The translations under genes were made by a program, and so were the position numbers. A DNA stretch of 64,000 nucleotides from Cyrtodaria siliqua (taxonomy: Eukaryota > Mollusca > Bivalvia > Adapedonta > Hiatellidae), in assembly GCA_037043455.1 (NCBI GenBank), contig JAWPHD010000004.1, forward strand, positions 660,001 to 724,000. The letters run 5' to 3'. The notes below the pieces were generated by a model. The model saw nothing but the letters and a program-made list of their open reading frames with translations, searched no databases and was not told where the DNA came from. Every line of letters starts with the position of its first letter. Position 1 is the stretch's first letter. Below are positions 33,591 to 43,478 of the stretch, in pieces.

Positions 33591-36500
33591 TTATTTATAT
33601 GCTAATGTATCTTGCCCATTATCTAGTATGTACCGTTTATCATCATAAGCTGATAAACGTTTTTTATTGATTGTATAGCTGCTTATGTTATGCTTTTGTG
33701 ATCTAATAACTTTCATCTTGTGGTGAGCTTCTGTTGCCGTAAACAAAATCTCGATGTAATTATCATGCGTTATATTTCTTTAACAACACACTTTTTAACA
33801 CCCTTGCATTTTTTTTACTAACCTCATTATCTAGCATATACGAATATAGTTTACTTCGTAGTCCGACAAATTCAACAATAGGCATACCGCACGTTTCATC
33901 TTTCATCTTACCAATAACCTTTTTATTATCATTAAAATGAAACTTACTTTTTGGATCATAATCACAATTATCAAAAAGTTCTTTATCCTTGTAAAAGTCT
34001 GCATACACATCTTTTGTTTTTATTTCATAACACAAGGAATCGCTATCAGTAAATAATAACTTTTTTATCATATTTGTTTTTAATGTAGTTGTAATGGAAA
34101 TCATACATCAAATATTTTGACAAGCCTAAAATACACATACCAACATAAACAGGACGATTCAAAACTAGTCTTTCTTTTATTCTGTTTATGGCAAATACAT
34201 TTTCATTAAACATTTAAAAAGAAATAAATGAAGGTCTTGCTGCATGTTTTAAGAGAACCTCCTCGTCGTGAGTCAATTTAACATTAATTCTTTTTCTCAA
34301 ATTTTCCATAGTTTTACCAAAAACTGAATTGTTCATCAGTTTAAAGAAATCCTTTTCAAAAGCATTTTACCAGCTGTTCTCTTAGCAGTATTAAAGTCTA
34401 TGTATGTCTTCAACCACTGTGATTCGTCGAACTGTAGTATTCGGTGTATTTGTGTTACCTTCAATCCAAGCTTTTTATACAATTCTAAGTTTCTAAAATG
34501 CACGACATACTTTTCTTTATTTTCAGTGTTGTAACAAGTTTGTTAACTTTACTAGATCCTAAATTAAACTTTTGTTTTAAATTTTTACAATAGTCTGACA
34601 ACCACTCATCTTTGATATTTAAACTTTCCGGGGCGAGAGGAAAATCATTATGCAAGTCATGCAGTTTCTCAGGATACGTAATATCACACTCAATAATGTA
34701 ATTTGATTTTCCTTTTTCAATCTTGTTAACCCACTTGAAGTTGCCAGTAGGTAACGGTTGATACATGGCCCACCCGTAAAAGTTATTAGCATCGAGATAT
34801 ATTATGTACTTGCTTTCTTTTTTCTTGTCATAGTTTTTCATATATTTATTGTTAGCCTGTGAATATCTGTTTGCAATATAACTCGTGCCGCCTCTTAATC
34901 ATTTTTCCACCAACAAATATTGATCAATATTAGTTATTAAATCAAGTTGGACACCAGTCATCTTGAGGCATGCATCCCATGCTAAACCAGGACTACTGAA
35001 GTAATGGCAAGGATCTAATTTGTAATACTCGATACACATTTTTCTAAAGTTTCCAAAAACATCTGCAAGCAGCAGTACATCAGTCTTCAGATACAGATCA
35101 TGATATTCTCCCATATTTTTAATTTTAAATGTTTTTCATATTTTATTAGCGTGTTCATAATCTGCATCTGAAATGTGTTCATCATTTAATTGAGAATAAA
35201 ATCTTTGCTAGGTTACTTAGTATCCTTGATGCGTTCAAAACTGTTCATATAATCATAAGGATAAACGCCTTTTCTTTTTAGCAAGTCTAACTTTTTACCG
35301 CTATATTCTTGAGATATGTATTGAAACGATGGAACGTTTTTTACTAGATTATCTAATGATTGGGACATAAACTGGAAACTGTCAATAAACACTGAACTTT
35401 TTCCTAACATTAAAGCCATATACCTTTCCATGTTATTTGGTATAAAATTTATGTTTTGTTTAAACTTTCCGATGTGTTGCATTATGAAGTGAGAATCATA
35501 TCCTCTCAAAAGATCGGACAGGGAAAGTAGCATTCAAGGAGGACAGTAAACCACAAAACACAGAAACAGACACGCAAACAGACAAACACGAAGGCAAAAG
35601 CAATAATAAATGCAAACGACATCACAAACACAAAAATGGTTGACAATAGGGCTACCGCAAGTTATGAAACACAACAGGTATTTTCTAGTCAGCCTGAAAT
35701 TAATATTACATATGTCATGAGCGTTTCTTCTGTACTTTCCATTTATATGACAATGATCCCTGACTTTTCTGATGGAGTTTTCTTTTTGTATGCCATTGCA
35801 AAACCATTACCACAAATACGACATGATTTAGATTTTTGGAATCTGGCTTCTTCTTTCTGTGACATTACTAGATCTTTCTTAAAGTTTGCATTCATAGTTT
35901 TTTTGCACCACTTTTCTTCTTCTATCATTTTCTCTAAAAACTCTAAAAACTGGTAAACAGCATCAGGTCCTCTATATGTTACAACTGGTTTTGAATATTG
36001 ATCATCATAACAACAAACAACCTTGTACCCATAACTGCCATCAGTATGCTTTTGATATGCTTCCGTATGTGATCTTTTAGGATTGTTTGATACTGAAGAA
36101 ATACTTTCGGTTACTGCTTCAAAATCAGCATATATAACAAACGGAACCATTAGCTGTCTGTCATAGTTTTTAAATTTAACTTTTTCATCTTTGTTTGACA
36201 TTTTTATTGCTTGTTTTTCGTTAAGTGAAAGACAATCAGACTCAAGCTTTTTTAACACCCTTTCTAATGTAAAGCATTGGAGGCATGTTTTACAAAACCA
36301 TTTTTTATTTGAATGTAATGTTTGATTAAACATCAAACTGTTAAAGTTTTTTATCCATACGTAATGATTTTTTTCTTCTTCGGTGATTAAAAGCATATCA
36401 CAAGTTTCTTTTGCTTTATTTTTTGATATATGCAAAGGGTATACTTGATTATTTTCATACCCAATAATGTTAAAACAAATGTTGTTTTGTTTTTCTATTT

Positions 36501-37317
36501 TCGGGATTTGTTGAATTGTAACAGGAAATGTTATTCCCTTGTAATCAAGATCATCAATATGATTTTTGTATGTTGTTATTCTTTGTGGTTTATTATTAGC
36601 AGGGAATTTATAAGCCAAATAACACCATCTAAAGCATTCGTTATCTTTTTTATTTTTTATATTTATTAAACCTTTTTGGTAATGTTGTAGTACTTTTGGT
36701 AATGCTAAATACGAGCTACCTTGCAAAGGCTTGTACTTTACTCGAGTTATGTAGTGCGCATCAACTACTGCAATTTCCCAACCACTTCCGTCGGAAAGCC
36801 ATGTACCAATTGTATTCATTATTTGCTTAGTTGCTCCAAATAGCGCAACATCAATTTGAGTTTTGTTTGTGATTAATTTTGCTTTGGAAGCAAAATAAGC
36901 TATTTTATAAGTGGTTGTTGTATTACCTTTTGCATCATATGTTGATTTTTCAAAGTAAGTTTTAAAACAACATTAATTTTAAGACCGTTTATTTGCTCCA
37001 ATTCCTTTTCAAGGATATTTACAACAATTGGTTTTGTATAATGAAGTTGTAAGAGTGGATATTTCTTAGATATAATATCAACTCGAAAAACTTTCATATA
37101 TTGCTTTGGTGATTTTTCTTTTTCCACAACTTTACTGTATTCTTCTGGTAATTTTATAATTTCCACAAAATCTTTTTTTGTTTCCAAAACTCTATTATAT
37201 TCTTTTGGTAGTAATTTTACATCTTTTATAAGTTTTTTATCCATTCCCTTAATTTTAATTTTTTTTTAATTTTGCTATAGTCTTTTGGTAATTTTTCATA
37301 GCTTCTTCAAGTATCAT
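33591..37317 (-). pseudogene. polB: Polinton protein-primed DNA polymerase B (interrupted)
   Basis: Replicates the element by protein priming. The N-terminal half (37,317-35,743) holds a region typical of mollusc Polinton polymerases, with C..C zinc-like motifs (KTCLQCF; CRICGNGF) and the exonuclease motif VIYADFEAV. After a PLE insertion (35,509-35,658) come GYDSHFIM, the third exonuclease motif YLKTDVLLLADVF, polymerase motif A (YLDANNFYGWAM), motif B ([10 protein letters not shown]) and motif C (FTDSDSL, near 34,040). Stops and frameshifts lie near 36,900, 34,890, 34,480, 34,105 and 33,790. The putative stop at 33,591-33,593 is 32 bp from the inverted repeat. The start at 37,317 is uncertain. 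Confidence 0.9.
35509..35658 (-). mobile_element. PLE 3' tail inserted in the Polinton polymerase gene
   Basis: About 150 bp from AGATCGGACAGGGAAAGTAG to GTTGACAATAGGGCTACCGC, the extreme 3' end of the PLE. The polymerase codons resume directly on the other side, so the insertion site is known to within two bases. At most AA is duplicated. Confidence 0.9.
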
Positions 37318-37375
37318 ATAATATTACATGAGAATGTTTTTAAGTCTATATTTAATTTATTTACCATCTATCTTT

Positions 37376-38036
37376 TTAAACCGGAATGGTAACAGCGTTA
37401 TTATCTTCTAATACTTTAAGAATATCTATTCCCCCATCTAGAAGAATGTCCAAGTATTTCCAAAAGCATTCTTTTTCAAGTGTCCTGTTATCTACCATCT
37501 GGTTGATTTTTACATTATATTTACAGTATCTCTCGAAATCATCGAGTTTAAGTTCACCTCCAGCTACCAGCAAGCTTATTTTTTCACGTGCTCGCAATAG
37601 TTTATATAATTGTTTTTATCAAGAAGTTTTTCATTAATCATCTCTTTCATGCTTTTAATAAACATTTCAAAGTCTTCATAACATCCGATATCAGTATTAA
37701 TCAAATGAGGTTTTTCTAGATTATATTATCTCTGAACAACTCAACATTTTCAGACATTACTTTTAATTGTGTTTCATTAAAAATCTTAATTTCTTTTTCT
37801 GCTAGATCTGTGAGAAGCTTTACTGCAGCATTACACTCAATCTCAGTTTTTATTGCCCAATCTTTTTTAAAAGCTGCAATATCATCTGACAATCGTTGCA
37901 TGTGAACTTTCTCAAACTCTTTGATAAGCTCATTTGTCTTGATTTAAAGAGCCTGCTCGTAAGCAGCTACTTTTTCATAAACCTTCTGTTCCTCTTCAAA
38001 ATGTATTCTTTCTTCCGCATAACTGTAAATACTCAT
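37376..38036 (-). pseudogene. Polinton gene of unknown function, helical (broken)
   Basis: It begins at ATG 38,036 (MSIYSYAEERIHFEEEQ). After an in-frame TAA near 37,945 it continues through KEFEKVHMQRLSDDIAAFKK to a frameshift near 37,715. It then resumes to a stop at 37,376 in DDFERYCKYN..LLDGGIDILK. It is charged, predicted largely helical with coiled-coil character, and has no recognised domain. It is placed with the polymerase on the same strand, so may share its transcript. Confidence 0.55.
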
Positions 38037-38103
38037 ATATTAACGATTATATTATTTTAATCAACCATACATAATAATTGCAATTCCTTGGTTAAGTCAA
38101 ACA

Positions 38104-38380
38104 TCATAGTGGGTAATAAAAGAAACTTCGTATAACTTTGTGGCAACTGGTTGCCTTTGAAATTTGTTTTTTACAAAAAGCACTCAGTTTGTTTATATCG
38201 CTTTTTTTATTTTCATTGACAGTTTTAGTTGTTTTACCATTGTTATGATTCTTTCTGTCAAATCTTGAAAGTTTGAAAAAACTATTTTTCAAGTTTATTC
38301 ATATCTTCAAAATCAATAGTTTTTGCAAGTTCCGTTTGATCCTCCTTAAAGTTGTTTATTTCAATTTCTACTTGTTCCAT
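38104..38380 (-). pseudogene. small Polinton protein, unknown function
   Basis: ATG at 38,380 opens an acidic peptide (MEQVEIEINNFKEDQTEL) that meets TAG near 38,285. Another frame then carries NSFFKLSRFDRKNHNNG and a Lys/Ser-rich tail to 38,104, so a one-base shift is likely. The start is divergent from the + strand gene at 38,446, with a 65-bp AT-rich gap that may hold promoters for both. Confidence 0.45.
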
Positions 38381-38445
38381 TATATTATTACGTACGATAA
38401 TATTTTTAAACCGTATTTAAATATATAATTATATAGTATAATATA

Positions 38446-39000
38446 ATGAATTGCAAATATTGTAAAAGAGTTTTAGATATTATTGATCCTCCTGGGATGT
38501 GCATAGATTGCATCTTATTTTACCCAACTAATAAAAAGAAGCTTTGTAAATATTGTACTAAAACCAAACTATGTTATAAGTGTGCTTATGCATGTATAAA
38601 TTGTAACGATACTTGTGTGGTTTATGATAATGAACGTATTTGCCTTAATTGTGGCACTCACAATGGTCTCATTACAGGTTACAACTACAACCGAAAGAAA
38701 ACTATTTACCACAGAAAGTATTATTTAGATAAATACTTGGTAGCATATGGTTTATCTTCTAAAAATAGACAAAGATTTAAAGATTTGTTTTACAAAATTG
38801 TAAAGATTTTGGATAAGCTGGAAGATCGAAAACGATCAATCAAATTTGAATACATTTTTCAGAAAATAGCTAAAATATTAAAAATAGAAAAAGAAACAAA
38901 ACCGATTAAAACAAAATCAACCAGAGAAAAGTACGATAGGATATGGAAGCAAGTCAGAAAAGAATTAGGACTGAATGCTCCATGGGAGCATCTCTACTAG
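38446..39000 (+). CDS. zinc-ribbon protein, possible viral late transcription factor 3-like
   Basis: An intact 184-codon gene. The first 70 residues hold many Cys pairs (CKYC, CIDC, CKYC, CYKC, CINC, CLNC), enough for two or more zinc ribbons. Next come a basic YNRKKTIYHRKYYLDKYL segment and a helical C-terminus ending APWEHLY. A Cys-rich ribbon followed by a basic Tyr/His segment recalls the VLTF3-type late transcription factors of large DNA viruses and Polinton-like viruses. That assignment is an inference from layout. If right, it would drive expression of the virion genes to its right. It is one of the few Polinton genes here with no lesion. Confidence 0.55.
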   Translation: MNCKYCKRVLDIIDPPGMCIDCILFYPTNKKKLCKYCTKTKLCYKCAYACINCNDTCVVYDNERICLNCGTHNGLITGYNYNRKKTIYHRKYYLDKYLVAYGLSSKNRQRFKDLFYKIVKILDKLEDRKRSIKFEYIFQKIAKILKIEKETKPIKTKSTREKYDRIWKQVRKELGLNAPWEHLY

Positions 39001-39001
39001 C

Positions 39002-39424
39002 CTAATGCCCATTAAGCTTAAACCTTTGCATATAGATTTCCAGAGGTTCTGTGAAATTAACATTCTTTTGAATCTCTACTATTTTATTAAATACAATCCT
39101 AATTATCTCCTCATCATTTTCTAGTCCTGTTGTTGTTTGGACATAAGATAGAAGTTGTTTGAAACTTCTATGATGTGTTTTTAACAACGTCTTTTTTTCT
39201 GCTATTCTTGTTTTACTTACTATAACAGCAACTACTGGAGGAACTGCGCCAACTACAGCCACGAAAACAGGAATTGATGGAACTAATGCTAGGAGAGCAC
39301 CACAACCAATTATCCCACTGGCAATCTGTAATGTTGTGTTTATAATACCGCACAATTTATAACTGCGTCTGTATGCAGCCACAAGTCACGTCAAGTGATC
39401 AATTAATTCTTCTTTGGTTCTCAT
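39002..39424 (-). pseudogene. Polinton membrane protein of unknown function (one stop codon)
   Basis: From ATG 39,424 the frame meets TGA at about 39,386-39,388, then stays open to 39,002. The Arg/Tyr-rich AAYRRSYKLCG is followed by two hydrophobic helices (IASGIIGCGALLALVPSI; VAVVGAVPPVVAVIV), a basic KTRIAEKKTLLK segment and a helical C-terminus. A two-helix protein of this layout recurs near Polinton genes in invertebrates as I recall; its job is unknown. The start overlaps the stop of the upstream gene (39,421) by four bases, so the two are probably co-transcribed. CGA-to-TGA decay could explain the stop. Confidence 0.6.
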
Positions 39425-40523
39425 GTATAATTACAGTTAGACAATAATTTAATTAAAATATTTAGAAAAAGTTGCTCGTGTTCTTTGGGTGACATTTTGC
39501 CTATTTTTAACAATTCGTCGATTATGCTAATACCTTTATTTATTAGCTGTGGACTATTATTTCCTGATTCGATACTCCCACATAACTCCAAAGCATTAAC
39601 CAAATCATCAAGACTATTGTAATATTCAACATCATCTCAACCTCCTAAAATCTTTTTGAACTTTGAAGAACCTTTATGAATTGGTAAATCAGATAATTTT
39701 GTTAGTTCCTTAAAAACATTCTGAGACAGCTTTGAATAAGTTTTTCCATTGTTGTAACGTTTTGTTATCAAGTCTATAAAATCATTATCTACTTTTAGAT
39801 CTAGCACAACTGCTTCTCCCTGTTTGGCAATAAGTTTGTGATGACCAATAAGCTTAGGCAAATCAATTTGTAACATTCCATAGTGACGATCTTTGTCAAC
39901 TTTGTAGGAATTTTTATTTTGTTGTAATCCTTTTCCTGAAAAAACAGGAGCATGCTGTTCCATGCTTTCAAGTCTGTCTTTGTAATTCTGTAATCCGTCA
40001 GTCTCTCTTTGTAAAGCCTCTCTGCGTTGTTCAAGGTCTTCCCTTTGCCCGGTATTTGTTGTTTTATTTATCTGTTTGGTTAGAGTAGCTTTAGAACCTC
40101 CGATATCCTTGATTCTTTTAGAAGCATCTCTAATTGCTTGATCTCTGTCACCTGTAATTAGTTTTAATGGTAATGGTCAATTTCAGCATCTATATTTGCA
40201 GTAAGTATTTTTGGCGCAGGCTCTGCTGTATCAAATAACAGTGGTAATCCTCGATATGCCTCATGTTCTTGTACTTCCTCGCCTATTGCTGCTGGAAGAG
40301 CGGCTAATTGCTGACTTATTTTCGGAAGAGAAGCTAACTGCTCGGTTAGCTGTTCTGACAGACTTTTTATTTCGCTAGTTACAGGTTTAAATATTTCTTT
40401 GTACAAATCACGACTAGCTCCTTTTTCTAGTCTTTTTTGAGTAAATTTATTCTCGTATTCTTTGACAAGTTCGCTCGCTTTTCGCGATTTATCTGCTAAT
40501 TATTTCCATTTTAACAACGACAT
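39421..40523 (-). pseudogene. conserved Polinton protein of unknown function (broken)
   Basis: It starts MSLLKWK at 40,523, then TAA at codon 8. The N-terminal third is coiled coil (SEIKSLSEQLTEQLASLP). A frameshift near 40,170 leads to an Arg/Glu/Gln-rich helical region and the best conserved block (YGMLQIDLPKLIGHH, LDLKVDNDFIDLITKRYN, LSDLPIHKGSSKFKKIL). After an in-frame TGA at 39,637-39,639 comes a last helical block (NALELCGSIESGNN..). I recognise this block as recurrent in animal Polintons but know of no assigned function. It is divergent from the ATPase gene, with a 100-bp AT-rich gap. Confidence 0.65.
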
Positions 40524-40623
40524 GTATAATATAAGGTTAGGTTAAAATAAGATAAAAAAAGATAAGTTAAGTTAAGACAAGTATTATCTAAGTATTATTA
40601 TAATTGAAATTCCAAACTATTAT

Positions 40624-41382
40624 ATGAAGACAGACAACAGTAATTTCAAGCAGATCTATAACTTCATGCCTAACTGTTGTTTTAGAATGTTAATTTGTAG
40701 TAATTCAGGATCTGGCAAAACAAACACATTAGTTCACATGTTGTTAAAACCTTTAGTGTACTATGACAATATTTACTTGTTTGCTAAAAACTTAGAACAA
40801 TCGAAGTATCTGAGCAAACTGGTTGACACTGATAAACTTGAGACTGCTATTGATGATGCTTCAAAGCAATTGAAAGCTGCCCAGGATGAAAGAAGCAAAG
40901 CTTTTGATGGTGAAATAGCTCTTCTTAAAGAGCATAATCAAAAGTCTGATAGTTGGCACACAGCAATTCTTGGTATAATTGATGGGTTGAAAGTAAAAGG
41001 AGACTATTTAAGTCGGATACTACTTTTTGAATATACAATAGATGGAATAAGTATTATTCAAGATTACGATGGTCGTTTTACTAGTTTTGTGTCATATCCC
41101 ACACGAAAACCACTTGAAAGAACCAAACGTAAATATTTTCTCGAGGCGTTTACTCTTACAGCCAATCCACTCATAAAAGGTGGAGAATTTTATAAAAAAT
41201 ATCCTTTGGGCCATTTTGCCGCTCTTAAGGAGGGCCGTTATGTATTTGAAATAGATTTTACTTATACAGGAGCAGATGTAGAACAATTTTATATTTATTC
41301 ATCACATGGTGATGTCGGAAAGTTTATTCACCCGGTAATAGAAAATGACAAACGAATAGTACTTTTACTTTTGAACATTTGA
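40624..41382 (+). CDS. Polinton packaging ATPase N-terminus joined to unrelated sequence
   Basis: The first ~80 residues are a FtsK/HerA-type genome-packaging ATPase: FMPNCCFRMLICSNSGSGKT holds the Walker A loop (GSGKT), followed by YDNIYLFAKNLEQSKY. After residue ~80 the typical ATPase sequence stops. What follows is a Lys/Glu-rich helix (AIDDASKQLKAAQDE) and then a block (TIDGISIIQDYDGRFTSF, YKKYPLGHFAALKEG, EQFYIYSSHGDVGKF) that has no Walker B or sensor motif. The frame is open for 252 codons. I read it as an internal deletion or recombination fusing the ATPase start to another Polinton-associated protein. It cannot work as an ATPase without Walker B. Confidence 0.7.
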   Translation: MKTDNSNFKQIYNFMPNCCFRMLICSNSGSGKTNTLVHMLLKPLVYYDNIYLFAKNLEQSKYLSKLVDTDKLETAIDDASKQLKAAQDERSKAFDGEIALLKEHNQKSDSWHTAILGIIDGLKVKGDYLSRILLFEYTIDGISIIQDYDGRFTSFVSYPTRKPLERTKRKYFLEAFTLTANPLIKGGEFYKKYPLGHFAALKEGRYVFEIDFTYTGADVEQFYIYSSHGDVGKFIHPVIENDKRIVLLLLNI

Positions 41383-41515
41383 ATTATATCTCAGACCACT
41401 ATTTGGTATTATTTTTAGATCAGATATAGAACGCAACACTACACAAGTTTTCAATTTTGAAAAATCAAGTTATAAAATATTTTACATGCCGGAATAATAA
41501 GTATTAATAAAAGGC

Positions 41516-41546
41516 GTAGGTACTATAAGGGCCAATTTTGGCCCAA
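41516..41546 (+). repeat. transposon left terminal inverted repeat
   Basis: GTAGGTACTATAAGGG followed by CCAATTTTGGCCCAA. It is the exact complement of 47,185-47,215. Confidence 0.92.
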
Positions 41547-42028
41547 AAATTCGGTCAAAAGAAAGTTATTCATTTTAAAACATTTTTCAGTTTAACTATT
41601 AGAACAATATTAGAAGTTAAGAAATATGCTGATTTTAATTTATTTTTTTACGTTATATGACGTCATATACTGGTGCGCGTGCGGCATAATTCAGCAAGAT
41701 TACGCAAAAATATAAAAAATCGGACACATTTAAGACAAATAGACTACCTCCACACACGTGTACCAAAAAAAAAAGTTGAGTATATTTTCCTCTTTAAGAA
41801 TTGTTTCGACCCTAAAAATATTTTTTTGGTACACGCGTGTGGAGCAAGTTAATTTAAAATAAATTGATGAAAAATATCCGATAAAATCTATGTTCGCCCT
41901 TATACGCCTTCGTACCTAGGGAGGTGTATACAGTTGTGACACTAAACAAAATAGAAATAAACACATTTAAATAAAAAATATATTCTTTTCTGAATCGGGT
42001 TTAATAAATAACCAATAAAAGTGAACAT

Positions 42029-42232
42029 TTAGTATAGCTTATAGCGCAAACGCGATGATGTTGTCCTCGAAATGAGACGACGATTCTCTTCAGTGAGCAC
42101 CGGACAACCACAACCGGTGCATCGTGTACCATCAGTTTTCCTTCCCAACCGTTGGAAGTGAAGCAGGACACTTGGCTGATGATTGAGTTGTTGTAGGAAA
42201 GGTAAACATGTTTGATTTAGCGAAATACACAT
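42029..42232 (-). other. possible second transposon gene, C-terminal piece
   Basis: A minus-strand frame of 67 codons includes RCTGCGCPVL, a C..CG pair typical of a zinc-binding end, followed by a basic tail (RRLISRTTSSRLRYKLY). It lies inside the transposon in opposite orientation to the transposase. It may be the last exon of an accessory protein. There is no family match by eye. Confidence 0.3.
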
Positions 42233-42526
42233 TTTATTACTTAAATTGTGTGTGGTATTGTTAAAGGCTTGTCAAGAAAGAAGCAAAGTTAAATTTAACT
42301 CGCTCAACGATGATCAGCAGACGGCTGTGTTCATTTTAGAGGAAGCGCGATCTAAAAGAAAATGTATAATACTACTGGCATTAGTAGTAAAAGACTGAAA
42401 TAAACATTTAACCATATATTTTACACAACATAGGTAATTTATAGAGCATTCGTTGACTGCATACACAGCTACAGGTTTTGCAACGTTCACCAATATGTAC
42501 TAAATAATATTGGTATTGTTTAGTCA

Positions 42527-42605
42527 GCCTCAATAGCTCCAGTAGGAGAGCGTCCGTCTTACACTGCGTTGTCAAGGTGGTGGTTGTGGGTTCAATCCAG
42601 GAATA
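42527..42605 (+). mobile_element. tRNA-derived SINE head inside the DNA transposon
   Basis: An A-box-like TAGCTCCAGTAGGAGAGCG (42,534-42,552) and a B-box-like TGTGGGTTCAATCC are followed by a T-rich tail. The ends do not pair as an acceptor stem. Confidence 0.6.
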
Positions 42606-43478
42606 ATATTTATTTTTTTTCTTCATTTTTTTGGTTTGTTTTTATTGAATACTGAATTCAGAAAATATTTTTCTATATTGTAGAAGAGCATAGCTTTTTT
42701 TTTTTTATAGTTTGTATATTGTAGAAGAAAATAGTTTTTTTTATAGTGTATTATCAACACATTTTTTCAACTTTATGGAGCATTCAGTTTATCACATTAT
42801 ATTAAATAATATACTTTAATTTACGGATGCAATAAAGCTAGCTATATTATAAATTAGCTAGATTCTTCCATAACAGACAGCGTGTAGGCGTTGAAAAAGC
42901 TTATTAATTTAGAACTATTGATTTGTGCAAAATCAGTTTTAATGGTGTCCTATTACACCGAATACAATTCTGTTTTTTATTACAGCAACATACAATTCGA
43001 TAACTAATAATTTGTCATCATGGGATGAAGGTATGGCATTCGTGGTGATTGGGGAGAATAATTGCTATTATCAGCACGATATCAAACATAATGTAAGTAA
43101 TATCTTATATAGTCAATTTAACATTATTAAATAAATACTAATTAACCATGACTGACCATGACATAATAAAACATACTCTCTGCCATGGATATTAAAGTAA
43201 AATATCTGTTGATACATCATGTATTTAATTTATCTTTAGCTTAACGTTATAATTATAGAATAATGTACAAATTAATTAGCATAATAAAAAAAACACTAAT
43301 ATATTATGGTAACATAGATATTAAGGTTAGAATAGCTGTTAAATGATGCAGCATGTATTTGTTTTATCTAAATAAGTTTTAACATACGAACAGATGGAAA
43401 TTAAATTTCTTTCATTACAGTAAGTGTCTTTCCCAGGAAATTATTTTAGTGTGAAAACATCTAGTACAGATCCCTATC

